DNA from: Patellaria atrata CBS 101060
Lineage: Eukaryota > Ascomycota > Dothideomycetes > Patellariales > Patellariaceae
NCBI GenBank assembly: GCA_010093705.1
Contig: MU006090.1
Location: 748,056 to 812,055, forward strand
Direction: 5' to 3'
DNA: 64,000 nt
This document shows positions 24,724 through 35,942 of the stretch, piece by piece. The notes under the pieces are model-generated. The model worked only from the letters and a program-made list of their open reading frames with translations. It had not been told where the DNA came from and searched no databases. Each line of letters starts with the position of its first letter. The stretch's first letter is position 1. The position numbers and the translations under genes were made by a program.

Positions 24724-25335
24724 ATGGCTCCCTCCCACAACACAACTACAAAACCCGTCTCCGTCCTCTTTGTCTGCCTAGGAAATATATGTACTTCCCT
24801 CTCCCCTCTCTCCTCCGCAACCCTCTTCCCGCTAACGCCCGCAGGCCGTTCCCCCATGGCCGAAGCCGTCTTCCTCTCCCTCACGCACCCCCCAAACAAG
24901 CAACCCCATCCCCTCATCTCCCGTATCGACTCCTGCGGCACAGGCGCCTACCACCTCCTCTCCCCGCCCGACCCCCGCACTCTCTCCACCCTCGCCGCCA
25001 ACGGAATATCATCCTACACGCACCTGGCGCGGAAGCTCGAGCCCGCGGACTTCGAGGCCTTTGATTATATCATGGCGATGGATAAGGAGAATTTGGCGTA
25101 TTTGAGGCGGATGAGGGAGAGGGTGAGTAAGCGCCGGGGGGAAGGGGGAAGCGAGGAAGCGGGGGAGAGGGGATTGGCGAAGGTTATGCTGTGGGGTGAT
25201 TTTGGAGAAGGAGGCGAGGAGGTCGTGGATCCTTATTACGGTGGTGGAGAGGGGTTTGAGGTTGCGTTTGAGCAGATGGTTAGGTTTTCGAGGGGGTTCT
25301 TAGAGAGGTTGGAGAGGAGGGAAGGTGTGGTTTAG
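24724..25335 (+). CDS. ltp1: Low-molecular-weight protein tyrosine phosphatase
   Basis: Cytosolic cysteine-dependent phosphatase. Two exons, 24724-24790 and 24845-25335, give 185 aa. The P-loop is VCLGNICRSPMAEAVF, with nucleophile Cys18 and Arg24. The general acid is Asp151 in VVDPYYGG. The 54-nt intron splits the codon of Cys23 inside the P-loop. It is a multiple of three with no stop, so a simple ORF reads straight through it and gives a false 203-aa protein with a broken loop; the spliced form restores CX5R. Compared with yeast Ltp1 there is an extra Gly/Glu/Arg-rich insert at ~115-133. The downstream Srp40 gene is convergent, 247 bp away. Family identity is firm; substrates are unknown. 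Confidence 0.93.
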   Translation: MAPSHNTTTKPVSVLFVCLGNICTSLSPLSSATLFPLTPAGRSPMAEAVFLSLTHPPNKQPHPLISRIDSCGTGAYHLLSPPDPRTLSTLAANGISSYTHLARKLEPADFEAFDYIMAMDKENLAYLRRMRERVSKRRGEGGSEEAGERGLAKVMLWGDFGEGGEEVVDPYYGGGEGFEVAFEQMVRFSRGFLERLERREGVV

Positions 25336-25582
25336 GTGCTTTGAGGTGTTGGATTGGGTTGGGCGTAATGCTTGAGCTTCCGCATCTTACTGCCTTGTAC
25401 CAGCGATGCATGATGTGATATCCAAAAGAGAAGCATTTAATCGAGTTCCCCCAGAACACTCTACGCTCCATATGCCCTTGAATCAAGTATACACACAACG
25501 TCCCTCAAACACCACTCAAATTCATCGTCCCTCCACACACCACCTACAACGATCTCAACCACCGCTCTCAGAACCCCCAATT

Positions 25583-27034
25583 CTAATCTTCAAACTTGAT
25601 TCCCCCTCCCCCACTCGTATCAATAACACCACCTCTATAGCTCCCGCGCTTCTTCTTGTTCTTCTCCTTCGTAAAGCTCTTCCCCTTGGTCACGATGAGG
25701 TCGGCGTGCGCGCGGTCCGCGTAGTCATAGCTCACATACTCGTTCGAAGCAAATTTGGGGTCGACGTATTGATCTTTGGGGATGCGGGAGAAGCGTTCAG
25801 TGGTGGATTGGGATTTTGTCGGAGGAAGGGTAGCGGAGGGGGAGAGTTTGCGCTTCTGGGGGGAGGAGGAGCCGGCGAGGGTTGCAGAGGAGGTGGAGTA
25901 AGTGCGTTCGGGTTCTGGAACGGCTTCTTGCGTTTTGTTGGTGTAACTTTTCTTCTCCTTGGTGGTGGAAGATTTGTTTTCTTTGTTGGAGGATTTCTTT
26001 TCTTTGCTCTTGATTGGTTTCTTGGGGGAAGAGGAGTCCGAGGTGTCTGACGAGGACGATGAAGAGTCGGGGAGTGTTACTTTGGCGGCATTAGAGGAAT
26101 CGCTGTCAGAGCTGCTGGAGTCGCTGCTGGAGTCACTGCTGCTACTGGAGTTACTGGAGCTGTCAGAGCTGGATGATTTTGCCTTCTTGGTCTTTTTTGC
26201 GGGTGGAGCACTATCGGAGTCAGAACTTGAACCTGAGCTTGAGCTTGACGACGAATCAGAACCGGATGATGAGCTACTTGAAGATGCTGAGGCTTTTCGT
26301 TTCAATGTTTTTACTACTGGTTTGGGTGTCTCCTCGCTGGAGCTAGAGCTCGAATCAGAGCTTGACGATGAGCTATCGGAGGAGCAATTCGACGAATTTG
26401 AGGAGCTTGGAGAAGATGCTTTCTTTATCTCGGCAGATTTTGAGGGAACTGACGCAGCCGAAGACAATGGTTTGTCTTCTACCTCAGATTCATCACTTGA
26501 ATCAGAACCATCTTTGCTCTCATCGTCGCCTTCGTTGCCCTTTTCCCCGTCATTGACATTGACTTTGGCATCAGCACCAGCATCAGCACCAGTATTGGTG
26601 TTAGCATTGGTATTAGCATTAGCAGTCGCCTCTAGCTCCTTTTCCTGTTGGTCTGCTTTAGCCTCAGCTTCCTTTGCATTGCCCTTCTTCGCTTTGTGTC
26701 CCACAGGATCAATTCCCAATTCGTTGTCGATCTCTCTATCTTCCTCCCACTCCTCGAATATTTGTTGTAGAGTTGGAAGACCCCTTGCGGCGCCTGTCCA
26801 TGAGCAAGGTTTCGTGTATCCTCCGGTAGCCTCGCGCTTCTGTGTATGTACTCGTACGCCATGTACAGCTTTGAGATATCCATGCTCCTTCAAAAATATA
26901 TAGACAAGCTCAATTAGTTTAGGGTCTGCATTAGGATATTTCCCTTGTGGTGGAGGAGGTGGTCTCTTTGCGGCAGCGCGAGCTTTCCTCTCCTTCTTTG
27001 TTCCCCTAGCTCTTAGCTTCTTGTTGCTCGTCAT
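25583..27034 (-). CDS. srp40: Srp40/Nopp140-type nucleolar phosphoprotein
   Basis: Single exon, 483 aa. Nucleolar/Cajal-body chaperone of snoRNPs and pre-rRNA processing in relatives. The N-terminus is basic and contains a LisH-like helix (LIELVYIFLKEHGYLKAVHG, ~38-57), as in Nopp140. Residues ~190-380 are alternating acidic-serine tracts (CK2-type) separated by basic stretches (KPVVKTLKRK, PPAKKTKKAK), the Nopp140 pattern. The last ~70 residues (RFSRIPKDQYVDPKFASNEY to IKFED) are the conserved SRP40 C-terminal domain. The start chosen is the ATG at 27034. A longer in-frame start at 27235 would add 67 residues with no family resemblance. The serine-rich codons create a 314-codon antisense frame at 25959-26903 that is not a gene. 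Confidence 0.93.
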   Translation of the reverse strand: MTSNKKLRARGTKKERKARAAAKRPPPPPQGKYPNADPKLIELVYIFLKEHGYLKAVHGVRVHTQKREATGGYTKPCSWTGAARGLPTLQQIFEEWEEDREIDNELGIDPVGHKAKKGNAKEAEAKADQQEKELEATANANTNANTNTGADAGADAKVNVNDGEKGNEGDDESKDGSDSSDESEVEDKPLSSAASVPSKSAEIKKASSPSSSNSSNCSSDSSSSSSDSSSSSSEETPKPVVKTLKRKASASSSSSSSGSDSSSSSSSGSSSDSDSAPPAKKTKKAKSSSSDSSSNSSSSSDSSSDSSSSDSDSSNAAKVTLPDSSSSSSDTSDSSSPKKPIKSKEKKSSNKENKSSTTKEKKSYTNKTQEAVPEPERTYSTSSATLAGSSSPQKRKLSPSATLPPTKSQSTTERFSRIPKDQYVDPKFASNEYVSYDYADRAHADLIVTKGKSFTKEKNKKKRGSYRGGVIDTSGGGGIKFED

Positions 27035-27515
27035 GGTTGGCGTGTTAATACAGTAAGACGTGCGAATTGACCTGTTGAAGCCGACGGTGATATTTTTTTT
27101 TACGTGTGGCTCGTGATTATTGCGCCTTACCGAAACAGTGCTAGATGTGGCTTGTTGCTTGATCCGCAAGCCGCACGGGGCGGTCACCTCAGTTAACCCC
27201 CGAATAACGAATGAACCTGGAAACTCATGCATCACTTCATGAAATGGAAGAACTTCAAGAATCCGCTGCCCAGTAAGTCATAAGATAGAAGCTCATTGAC
27301 AACCTGAGATTTAAGTCTCGAAGAATACTCACGTCCGACCGATTTCACTCCCCCGTATGCGCTCCGTCTCCATATCGTAACGTACTTCATTTACCTCATG
27401 GACACGTTGATTGTCACAGGTTCATGGGCTTTCATCAACCCGGCACGTTGGGTTTGATTGTGAGAGTCACAAGGAATCAAACAAGAACCGGGAAGTCATA
27501 TTCATCTCGTTCACC
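27035..27515. promoter_or_regulatory. Divergent promoter region srp40 / sec3
   Basis: 481 bp shared by two divergently transcribed genes. It carries a T-run at ~27090-27099. No specific binding site could be assigned and no further coding sequence was seen. Confidence 0.4.
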
Positions 27516-30500
27516 ATGGACGGACCCAATGGTTCCCGCGGCCGGTTACTGCAACCAAATGGCTCGGCCGGGAATTCGAGCACCAGTCTCAATTCCAGTC
27601 GACCGTATGGAGGATCATCCATAACTTCTCCACCTAGCACTGTTACTCCCGTGACAACTCGCGCGGAAAAGTTCGAGGACGAGAAAAGAAGGATGATTGA
27701 GAGCTGCTTCTCCAAATTAGATAACAATGGAGGTTCCAGTATGCAATAAGTTCGAGTCGACGGATCATGGTGTCATAGTCGCTAACGGTCATGCAGTCTA
27801 TGAGTCCTACATAACACACATTCGCGTGATAGAAGATGCTGCGTATCCCCAAACGCCACCACCACCAGACTCACCTCCGTCGAACAAGAAGTCGAGAGTC
27901 ATCATTGTCTCTGTGCGCAATACTGGGCGAGTGCGCGTACATAAGGCTCGTGAGAATCAGAACGGGACATTCTCGATTGGTAAAACATGGAATCTGGAAG
28001 ACCTCAGCGCCTTAGAAGTTTTCAATGGCCCAGATCCGACTCAGAGCGAAGAGGAAGTCAGATGGAGGGAATGGGGTGGCGAGCTAGGGTTCGTAGTGAC
28101 ACTTGCAAAAAATTATTTCTGGATGGCTAGCACGGCGAAAGAGAAGGAATTCTTTATCGCTAGCTTGGTCAAGATATTTAAGAAATACACTATGGGAAGG
28201 GTCCCTGAGCTTCGCGGCTTTTCTCAGAGGGATATAGACCAGATGCTACAAGGACCAGGTACCTCCACATCTTCAGATAGAAGCGGACCACCTAGTGCGA
28301 ATGCGAGATCACCCCAACGGAGAGCCGCTGGCTTACCAGGACCTGGACACCAAAGACCTCCCTTCTCGCCAGTAGATGCTTCGTACCGGTCATCTCCAGA
28401 TCCGACCATAACATCTCAGCCCTCTTCTCCTACGCCACGAAATAGACCGCCTACATCTGGCGATGATGGTCCCACTCCGACGTCAGCTCCTGGACAGAGA
28501 TTTCCTCAGATACCTCTATCTCGAGAACCCAATCGTTTTCCTAGGACTCAGCCATCCCGAGAAGCTGATTTGCGCCACCCCCCTCCAAGTCGTGATATGC
28601 AAGGTCCCCCATCACCGTATGCTCGACCGCCAGGACGATTAAGTCCACAGTCTTCCCGTTCTGAACTTAGACCGCAAAGGCAACCCTCACCAGACGCGTC
28701 GAGTGTATCGTCAAGAGAACCTCCACCAAGACGTCCCCAACAAAGTCCACGCAGAAGAGTTTATCCACCACCAGGTGATGAGGTTGATCAAATGCCTTCC
28801 TCTACATCCGATGGCTCTATGCTGGCAAGTTCAACGACAGACAGGTGGAGGCCAGTGAATGGGCTACCGGCGAGACCAAAACGGGAACCGTCACCGAGTG
28901 GATCAAATCTCCGTCCTCCGACATCGCATAGTACAAACAGCTCCAGGAATGAGGAGTCATCAGATGAGAGATTTAGAAACCAACCGCCAGAGAGAAAGCG
29001 GCCGCCAATGTCAGATCCACAACTAGGTGGAAGCCAACGAAGTCTGCGTAGTGAGACGGCTAGTACAAATAGTGATTATCCTCCACCTCTAGCAAGTCCG
29101 CGGGTACGAAAGCAGGAATCTCCAGCACGCAGTGAGCATGATGGAATCGCAGATGCTCTTACGCGACAAATGCCCGGCGCTTTCTCTCCACCAACTACTC
29201 GTCCAGATACTCCTTCGTCGCTAAAGATTACAAAGTCGCAGTCACAACAATCACATCAGTCGTCAGACTCAGCACCGCCACCCGTAGCGCAGACTATTCA
29301 GCCACAAGAAAATTCGAGACCTATCTCACCCCCCGACACAACAGTTACAACTTCTGATACCCCTGTCAGCCCTATCGACTTGAAAAAGGAAAATGAACCA
29401 AAAGAAGAGGCGCCCTCAAAACCTGGACTGGGCCCTATGGTCAAAATGGCGGCGAACAAAAACATAGCGGATACACTTCGAAAAGCAGCAAATGCTTATG
29501 GTGCATTTAAACCCCGCGCTGGTGGTGGCGCCGCTAGATTCTTTGCGAGCAAAGAAGATCCGACAAAGGATAACGAGGAGCCGAACGGTATCACTGGCGT
29601 TGTACCTGCCCCTTCGTTGGCTCGATCAGGAAGTCTCGAGCAGGCGCAAAGCCAAACTCCAGATGTTCCTGCTCCACCTAAGGAAGAAATGCAAGATGAA
29701 CCTAAGCTTTCTCCTGTAGATACCACCGCACCTGACGTTCCTGAGCTGAAAATCACAAGTCCGGTCTCCGCACGACCCACTTCAGTAACTCTAGAAGACA
29801 CTAGTCCGCAAAAACGGAAGCAAGAGACTGAAATACCGTCTAAGTCACCAGAAAAAGCTCCTTCAACAGAAGTCGATCTTCAAGAAGCAAGGAAAAAGAG
29901 ACGGAGATCGAACCAACATGCGAAGTATCTCTCTGCCCTTGGTGTCGACCCCGTTCTGTTTGAAGGCCGTGGGCTTGATTTCGAGGCTACACTGAGCGAT
30001 TTTGGGTGGGGTACGAAAGTAATGGAGGCGAAAGATATCTCCGCCCTTGAAGCCGACATCCGACGAGAGATCGGTCGCGTTGAAGCAGGCAGCTGGTTAG
30101 GTCATCTAGAGCAGAAAGATGACCGGGTTGAAGCCGTAGAGAAGATGCTCGATCGGGCTATCGCCGAATGTGATGAGCTTGAAGGATTGCTGACTCTCTA
30201 CGGCGTAGAACTCAGTAGTCTAAACGAGGATGTCGCTTACATAGAAGCACAGTCGCAGGGTCTGCAAGTCCAAACCGCCAATCAGAAGTTATTACAATCG
30301 GAGCTTTCGACATTGGTAGATACAATCTCTATCACCCCACGAGATCTAGAGCCGCTTAAGCGAAGTTCTTTAGCGACAAAAGATGGCCTTGAATCTATCG
30401 AACACTCTTTACTATTACTTTATAAAGCGATGATTACCATTGACCCCAATATCCGTGGAGCTGAGGATCAGAATAAAACTTCTAATGCTAACCAAGGAAT

Positions 30501-32329
30501 CAATGAGCTTTCTTCTATGCGCTCCTTGCAAGAGAAGAGGGATATATACAGTAATGAGAGTCAGCTGTTCCTAGAAAGATTGAAAGTCTACATGGACCAT
30601 ACCTTCGGCGCCGCACTCTTCAATACAAAAGACGCCTTAGCAAAGTATAGCGCTACGATGAGCTCGACGGGCAAACTTAGGTCCGAGCCGCACGATGTAG
30701 CTCGGAACGAGTTATGGAAGTATAGCCCTCTGCTACTGTTCGCAAAAGAGATCAGCATGCCCTCTTGGGAAGCCCTTGTCAAGATGTATCAAGTAAGAGC
30801 GAAACCGCTGTATAAAGAAGAGTTCAGCGACGATACTCTGGCTTGGAAAAAGCAAGCCCGAAAACCAACAGGAGAGGAACAAGAACTCCTATTTACATCG
30901 CAAGAGAAAGAAACGGAGGGTATGGCTACCACTGCGCGCAAGTTGACCGTAAAACGCAGCCAGACTCTCGCCAAAAGCTTACGATCAGGTTCAAGTGATA
31001 AACCCGGATCCCGAAGCAAGGGTGAGAAGGGCAAATTGCAACATTTTGAGTCATTCACCGGCGCTCTGGAAGAGATGTCTCCGCTCATTTTCATAGAGCA
31101 GAACTTCATCGTTGACTTTTTCCATGCATCCTCTGGAGAGAGTATCGATTTCTCCGATGCTGTATTGGCTGCGGCACCAGGGGCAAGGAAGGGTACTAAT
31201 TTACATGCTCGAAAGCTATTCGAAACTGATCGTGATATGGCTAAGAAAGTTATGGAGATCATGGACGATATGTTTTCTTTCTGGGCCGGCGATCTACAGA
31301 GCATGATCGAATGGGCTCTTAATGCTGATCAGCTGCAAGGTGTTGGTATCCTCTTCGCCATGGAACGTACCCTCATCAATTATGAGGAGACTAACCAGGA
31401 TTTCATAACGCGAACACTCCAAAGCCTCCATAACCGCCTCCAGGGCATGTTCACCCGCTTTGTCGATGACCAAATTCGAGCGATAGAAGATACAAAGGTC
31501 AAGATCAAGAAACGCAAGGGCGTCATCGCTTTCATCCGTATATTCCCCAACTTTTCCGCCGCCATCGAGAACATGCTCCCCAGTGACGACCTCAGCTACG
31601 GCATTGAGCGTCTAGAGATCCGAAGTATGGTCGACAAATCGTACGAAAAAATCAATAAAGCTATGTTCGAAAGCCTGCGTGTCATCGCAAAGGAGAGTCC
31701 GGGCGTCCAAGCTGGCGTACAAGCCGGTGGTGCAGATCCCGAGGATAAGGAGGCGCTGAATTATCATATTCTGCTCATTGAGAATATGAACCATTATGTC
31801 GAGGAAGTTGACGATAGGAATGTTCCAGTGCTTGCAGAGTGGAAGAACAAGGCCATCCAGGAGATGGAGGAGCATTTAGGGTTGTATGTTGATGCGGTTA
31901 TTAGACGACCGCTTGGAAAGTTATTGGTAAGTATCAGTATAAGTCCCGTATTTTTAACCCAAGATTAACCATGAACAGGACTTCCTCGACACCCTAACTC
32001 CGCTCCTGACCTCCCTTCCCCCTGGTACCCCGGCGTCCTCCCTGGCATCCCGCCCTACGCACACCAAATCCATCTTTAAGAAACTCCTTTACGCCACTTT
32101 TGACTCCAAGGAATTGCGACATGATGTCCAGGCCTTGAAGAAGCGAGTCGACAAGCACTTCGGAGAGAGCGATGAGGGACAGATTAGTCGAGAGCTAGTC
32201 GCGAAGGTGTTGAAGAGGTGTGAGGAACGATATCATGAAGTTAGGGAAAGGGTTGTGGAAGTTAGAGAGAGGGTCTATGGAGGAGAAGGGGATGAGGTGG
32301 GTGATGTAGGCGCTGCATGGAGGAGATAG
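27516..32329 (+). CDS. sec3: Exocyst complex component Sec3
   Basis: Tethers secretory vesicles to the plasma membrane at growth sites. Three exons, 27516-27738, 27797-31926 and 31979-32329, give 1567 aa. The N-terminal PH-like PIP2-binding domain is at ~75-205 (ESYITHIRV, RVIIVSVRNTGRVRVHKARE, FSIGKTWNLEDLSAL, YFWMASTAKEKEFF). A long Pro/Ser/Arg-rich disordered linker follows (~205-760). From ~785 (YLSALGVDPVLFEG) the coiled-coil and Sec3 C-terminal helical rod begin, running to the end. For intron 1 the donor was placed at GTATGC (27739), giving GGSIYESYITHI as in relatives. A donor six bases earlier (GTTCCA) is in frame but weaker. Intron 2 restores GKLLDFLDTLTPLL. Confidence 0.94.
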
Positions 32330-33011
32330 GGTGAAAGAAAGAAAAAGGGAAAGATGTGTGCATAGGGGCTGTAGGAATGAAAGGTGAGGAGGCGCATCGT
32401 CGGCGTTCATTTTGCAAGTTAAACATCCTGTCGGCATCGGCATCTGGGTGAGTTTTGAGTACGGCTAAGGACATTCGATGGGAAGCATAGGGCACACTTT
32501 ACTTGTTAGTTCGTTGAACTTGGATCATGTGAAGGATACGTGTAGATATCTTGGCGGTGTTTGGTGTATACAATACCTTCTGGTCTGATATCCAATGTCT
32601 TTTCCGCTACAATTGTTCTTGTATTGTTCACGTAAGAGAATACGAGTTCATTCATTCCATTTGATTGCTACCTAAGAAGAAGGTCTACTCTATTTATAAT
32701 GGAAGCTCGGTTCAACTCCTAACTCCATTCAGGACGACTTCATCGTCATGGCCAGTCCTTTGAGTAGGCAATACTGTGATCTACCGTGATGATCGTAACC
32801 CCAAATCTATCGAAGCCCAGTAGAGGAAGTTAATATCTTGTGCTAACCGTACAATCCTATGACAAGGCTAATATCAGACAATCCGCCGTTCGAATAAGAG
32901 GTAAAAGGAAAAGCCTTGTGTAGATTACATGGTGCTGCGACCATCTCGGAAGTGTATCCGTCCGCCGGAATAAGTAAATATGTAGAAATAACACGTTCCG
33001 AGGATAATCGC
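32330..33011. other. Convergent 3' spacer
   Basis: 682 bp between sec3 and a convergent gene. No coding sequence, RNA gene or repeat was recognised. Confidence 0.4.
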
Positions 33012-33722
33012 TTAGACTATATGCCCTTCAACCCCTGAAAATTCATCTTCCCTTGTGTCGTCACTGGTTTCAACAGTCTTCCATGGCTCACCGTTTTGCG
33101 TTCTCGTCGACTCGAGCTCGGTTTGGCCGAGATATGGGTTTCCAATTCCGTTCCGATGGTACTGAACCTTCAGGTATCTGAGAGATGGTAGCACGGCTAG
33201 TCGTCTAGTAATCTCTAGAGCAACGCGCGGGGTATCAGGTTGAATTGGAAAGATATCAATAGTTAGGCTCTCGAGGCGCACCATCTTCTTCGTGTCGTTC
33301 TCCAGAAGATTCACCCAGCGCTGGGGTCTGGGATTCAGTCGTTCTCCAGTGGTACGATGATAGATAACGCAAGCTCGGACGTGTTTTAGAAACACAACAG
33401 CTTGTTCGATTTTCCGACACGGATTGAAGTACCGGTCGTTGTTATCCAAATACCGTAGGTGAGGGTTGCTCTGAAAGGTAAACATCTTTGTCCGCGTAAT
33501 GACCCGGTCGAATGCTTCAGTGAATTCCGTATGGATCTGACGGTTGCAGAGCAGCATTACAGCATGCGGACAATGTTGATTCGTAGGACAGTGCTCATGG
33601 TCGTGAATGATCTGCTCGTATATTAAGTCTCTGAGCTCGCGCGGCGGCTTAAAGAAGACGGAATTTGTGCTTGTGGGGTTGTCCTGCTGTTTCTCATTCT
33701 GAATTGGAGGAGGTTCAGGCAT
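33012..33722 (-). CDS. 2EXR/F-box-like hypothetical protein
   Basis: Single exon, 236 aa. Residues ~24-41 (FFKPPRELRDLIYEQII) resemble the F-box-like/2EXR start common in fungal proteins (LPxELRxxIY), followed by the usual AVMLLCNRQIHTEF (compare LLLxCRQIxxE). The middle part is leucine-patterned (LESLTIDIF, LPSLRYLKVQYH). This is a very large, fast-evolving fungal family of mostly unknown role; a link to ubiquitin ligase is possible but not shown. A second protein of the same type lies divergently at 34925-35644. Confidence 0.7.
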   Translation of the reverse strand: MPEPPPIQNEKQQDNPTSTNSVFFKPPRELRDLIYEQIIHDHEHCPTNQHCPHAVMLLCNRQIHTEFTEAFDRVITRTKMFTFQSNPHLRYLDNNDRYFNPCRKIEQAVVFLKHVRACVIYHRTTGERLNPRPQRWVNLLENDTKKMVRLESLTIDIFPIQPDTPRVALEITRRLAVLPSLRYLKVQYHRNGIGNPYLGQTELESTRTQNGEPWKTVETSDDTREDEFSGVEGHIV

Positions 33723-34924
33723 TTTGACCTTTGGTGTAGCAATGGATGCTTTCCAACTTTGAATTGATGTGTAGTGGAATATGCGAAGTTTGACTGTGGT
33801 GTGTTGTGCGGTGAAGAAAAAGAAGGAAGAAGTTGCGAGGAGAACAAGGAGTAGAGGACGCGCGCCGCGTTGTTAGTAAACTTAGTCTTCGTGACATATT
33901 TATAGACAAGGATTTTATATTCGTCATTCTTGAGTCGTGGGTGATCAAATCCATTCACACTAATTTTGGAACATGACTTGGAAGTCCATAAGAGTTGGAC
34001 GATGTGCAATCCTTTCACAAATGCTCGTAGTTCTCTCCAATATACTAATAAGGAGGCGCAGGCTTATTTTGTTTTTGTAAGGAATGCCTTATCATCGAAT
34101 CCACATAAGCAGCGTCACAGTTCATATCGGGCTTGCATGTATCATCGATATAGCATATTGGAGTGGTACTGAGAGGGACCGTTGTTCGTGGGAAAAATTC
34201 GTACTTTCGAAGAATCCTATCTGGCTCCTGGCTAACGTAGTCGAGTGCATCAGATATGTGCTCATTTGAATGTGGAAGCCTAAGCCCAACCTTCCAGTCG
34301 TTGCGGCTTAGAGAGAACAAAATTCCCCGCTCATGTAGGCAGTGTGGAGGTGCGCTCGATGGGTGTTGTGAGCCCTCGTTTTGATTTGGACGTCACTTTT
34401 GACTATGACTCCGCTTCTAATCCTCAATGAATTAGAGAAAGTGGTCTATCAAGAATACTAGATAGGACTGTTAGGCTTACCTGATACCTCTGAGAATAAA
34501 TAAATGTAGAAAAAGCTATTTGGAGTGCTTTACGCGCGAAAACCCCATACTAAAATCGAGGTTCGACAGCGTGAGAGTTCGTTTTGAGGATATGAAGGAA
34601 ATCAAGTGGAAAATATCTCCGATGTGGAAGCTTTATGAGAAGTTGGGACCAAGACAACTTGAGGAGGAGATAAAAACAAGGGATGGTAGTCTGTGGACTC
34701 ATCCTCATGGGTGCAACTTTGATTAGTGAGTCAGAACAAGGCTCGTGTTCCACACTGGAGCAGTACTTGCCACATACACCAGCATATTTGATTGACATGC
34801 GCATGGAGAATGGAACAACCAGAACTTGGTTGGCCTACAGGGAGGCATAAGGATAGAGGGCGGAGTATTGGTAGAACGACTAAGAAGAGACTTGAATTCT
34901 AAATTTATCGCTGAGACTACCGGG
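33723..34924. other. Divergent spacer between two 2EXR-like genes
   Basis: 1.2 kb. A stop-free stretch at 34520-34726 lies in the same frame as the downstream gene and ends beside a GTGAGT word (34727-34732). No intron drawn from it gives an open join to the 34925 gene, so it is left unannotated. It may be a decayed exon. Short frames on both strands at 33966-34320 have no resemblance to known proteins. Confidence 0.35.
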
Positions 34925-35644
34925 ATGACCAGACATATTTCCTATTCAGCGTTATTAGCACAAACCGGACCAGCTCTAGGTTTACTAGGCTACTTCCCTC
35001 GGGAGATCCGAGATCGTATCTATGCTCATTTTATTACTCCCTCCCATGAGACCAAGCGACTCAACAGCTACCACGACTTCGACCTAGGTGACTGGAACTA
35101 TCCCCTGACCCCACACCTCCTGAACCATTCAATCCGCGACGAATTCATTCGGGTAGCGATAGAACAGTTTGGGCCTATTACCATCAGACTACAGAAACCG
35201 CAAAGACAGTCTCAAATACTTGAATTTAGATTCCCAAGTGGAGTGTGGCTCAAACACACAAGGAGAGTTGTAGTTAAGGAGCAATATTTTGATAGAGGAA
35301 CCATGAAATTCGTCAGTACGTTGGAAGTTATTCGAACAGCAGTGGAGCGGCGTCAGGATCTAAAAAGTATTTCAATTATCCTGTATGACCTTCATACAGC
35401 GGGAAAGAAAAGAATGATGGAAACTGCGTATCAGTTGCGGAAGATGCTTCGGTTCAATAATGGTGTTTCGATATCTGGCGTCCCCCCGGAACTACGTATT
35501 CATGATAAGAGCAACGATTACTCTTTGTTGATAGATTTGAATACAGCTGTTATGAAAGGAGAAGTGCTGAATTTTAGACCTGAGGAAAACAGTTCGGATG
35601 TCCAAATTCAAGAAAGGGGGAACGATCCAAACGGAACTTCTTAA
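34925..35644 (+). CDS. 2EXR/F-box-like hypothetical protein
   Basis: Single exon as modelled, 239 aa. The start is the first ATG (34925); the frame upstream is opened only by a TTG. Near the N-terminus, LGYFPREIRDRIYAHFI gives the F-box-like/2EXR signature, followed by LLNHSIRDEFIRVA in place of the usual CRQI element. The rest has mixed helices and strands (SISIILYDLHTAGKKRM) with no recognisable catalytic motif. It faces away from a similar protein at 33012-33722, but the two differ widely outside the signature. An additional 5' exon cannot be excluded. Confidence 0.6.
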   Translation: MTRHISYSALLAQTGPALGLLGYFPREIRDRIYAHFITPSHETKRLNSYHDFDLGDWNYPLTPHLLNHSIRDEFIRVAIEQFGPITIRLQKPQRQSQILEFRFPSGVWLKHTRRVVVKEQYFDRGTMKFVSTLEVIRTAVERRQDLKSISIILYDLHTAGKKRMMETAYQLRKMLRFNNGVSISGVPPELRIHDKSNDYSLLIDLNTAVMKGEVLNFRPEENSSDVQIQERGNDPNGTS

Positions 35645-35942
35645 CATTTTCAACCAGTCGACATAGGGCAACATGAAGATCCTCTCGGGACAACTACGAT
35701 TTCGAGGAACAGATGGAAAAGTATAAAATGTGCTTGTAGGGGACTGATTTGTAAATGCTGAAGAAAAGAGAAAGAAGCAGTGAAAGAAGACAACTTCGTC
35801 TGAACAAACGTACATAATGTGGGAAATGCTACTTAACCGTCGTAATGAAGATTATCACCACTCTAATCGCCATTCTGTCTTCTGCTTTGTGAAGTGTTTG
35901 CTTGTATTTTATCTCTCAATATTCAGACATCTAAAGTTAGTG

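Noticed and set aside
25959-26903. 314-codon open frame on the + strand opposite srp40
   Set aside because: It is the complement of Ser/Asp/Glu-rich codons of Srp40, which leaves few stops. The translation is Leu/Glu/Ser low complexity with no domain; the minus-strand protein has recognised N- and C-terminal domains.
27035-27235. In-frame upstream extension of srp40 to 27235
   Set aside because: The 67 extra residues have no family resemblance and would cover the divergent promoter; the Nopp140-like N-terminus begins at 27034.
27733-27796. Alternative sec3 donor at 27733 (GTTCCA)
   Set aside because: It is in frame, but a weaker donor than GTATGC at 27739, and it loses the GSI residues seen in relatives before ESYITHI.
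34520-34726. Possible first exon of the 34925 gene
   Set aside because: A GTGAGT donor lies at its end and the frame matches, but every acceptor tried creates a stop at the joint (GAT TA|..).
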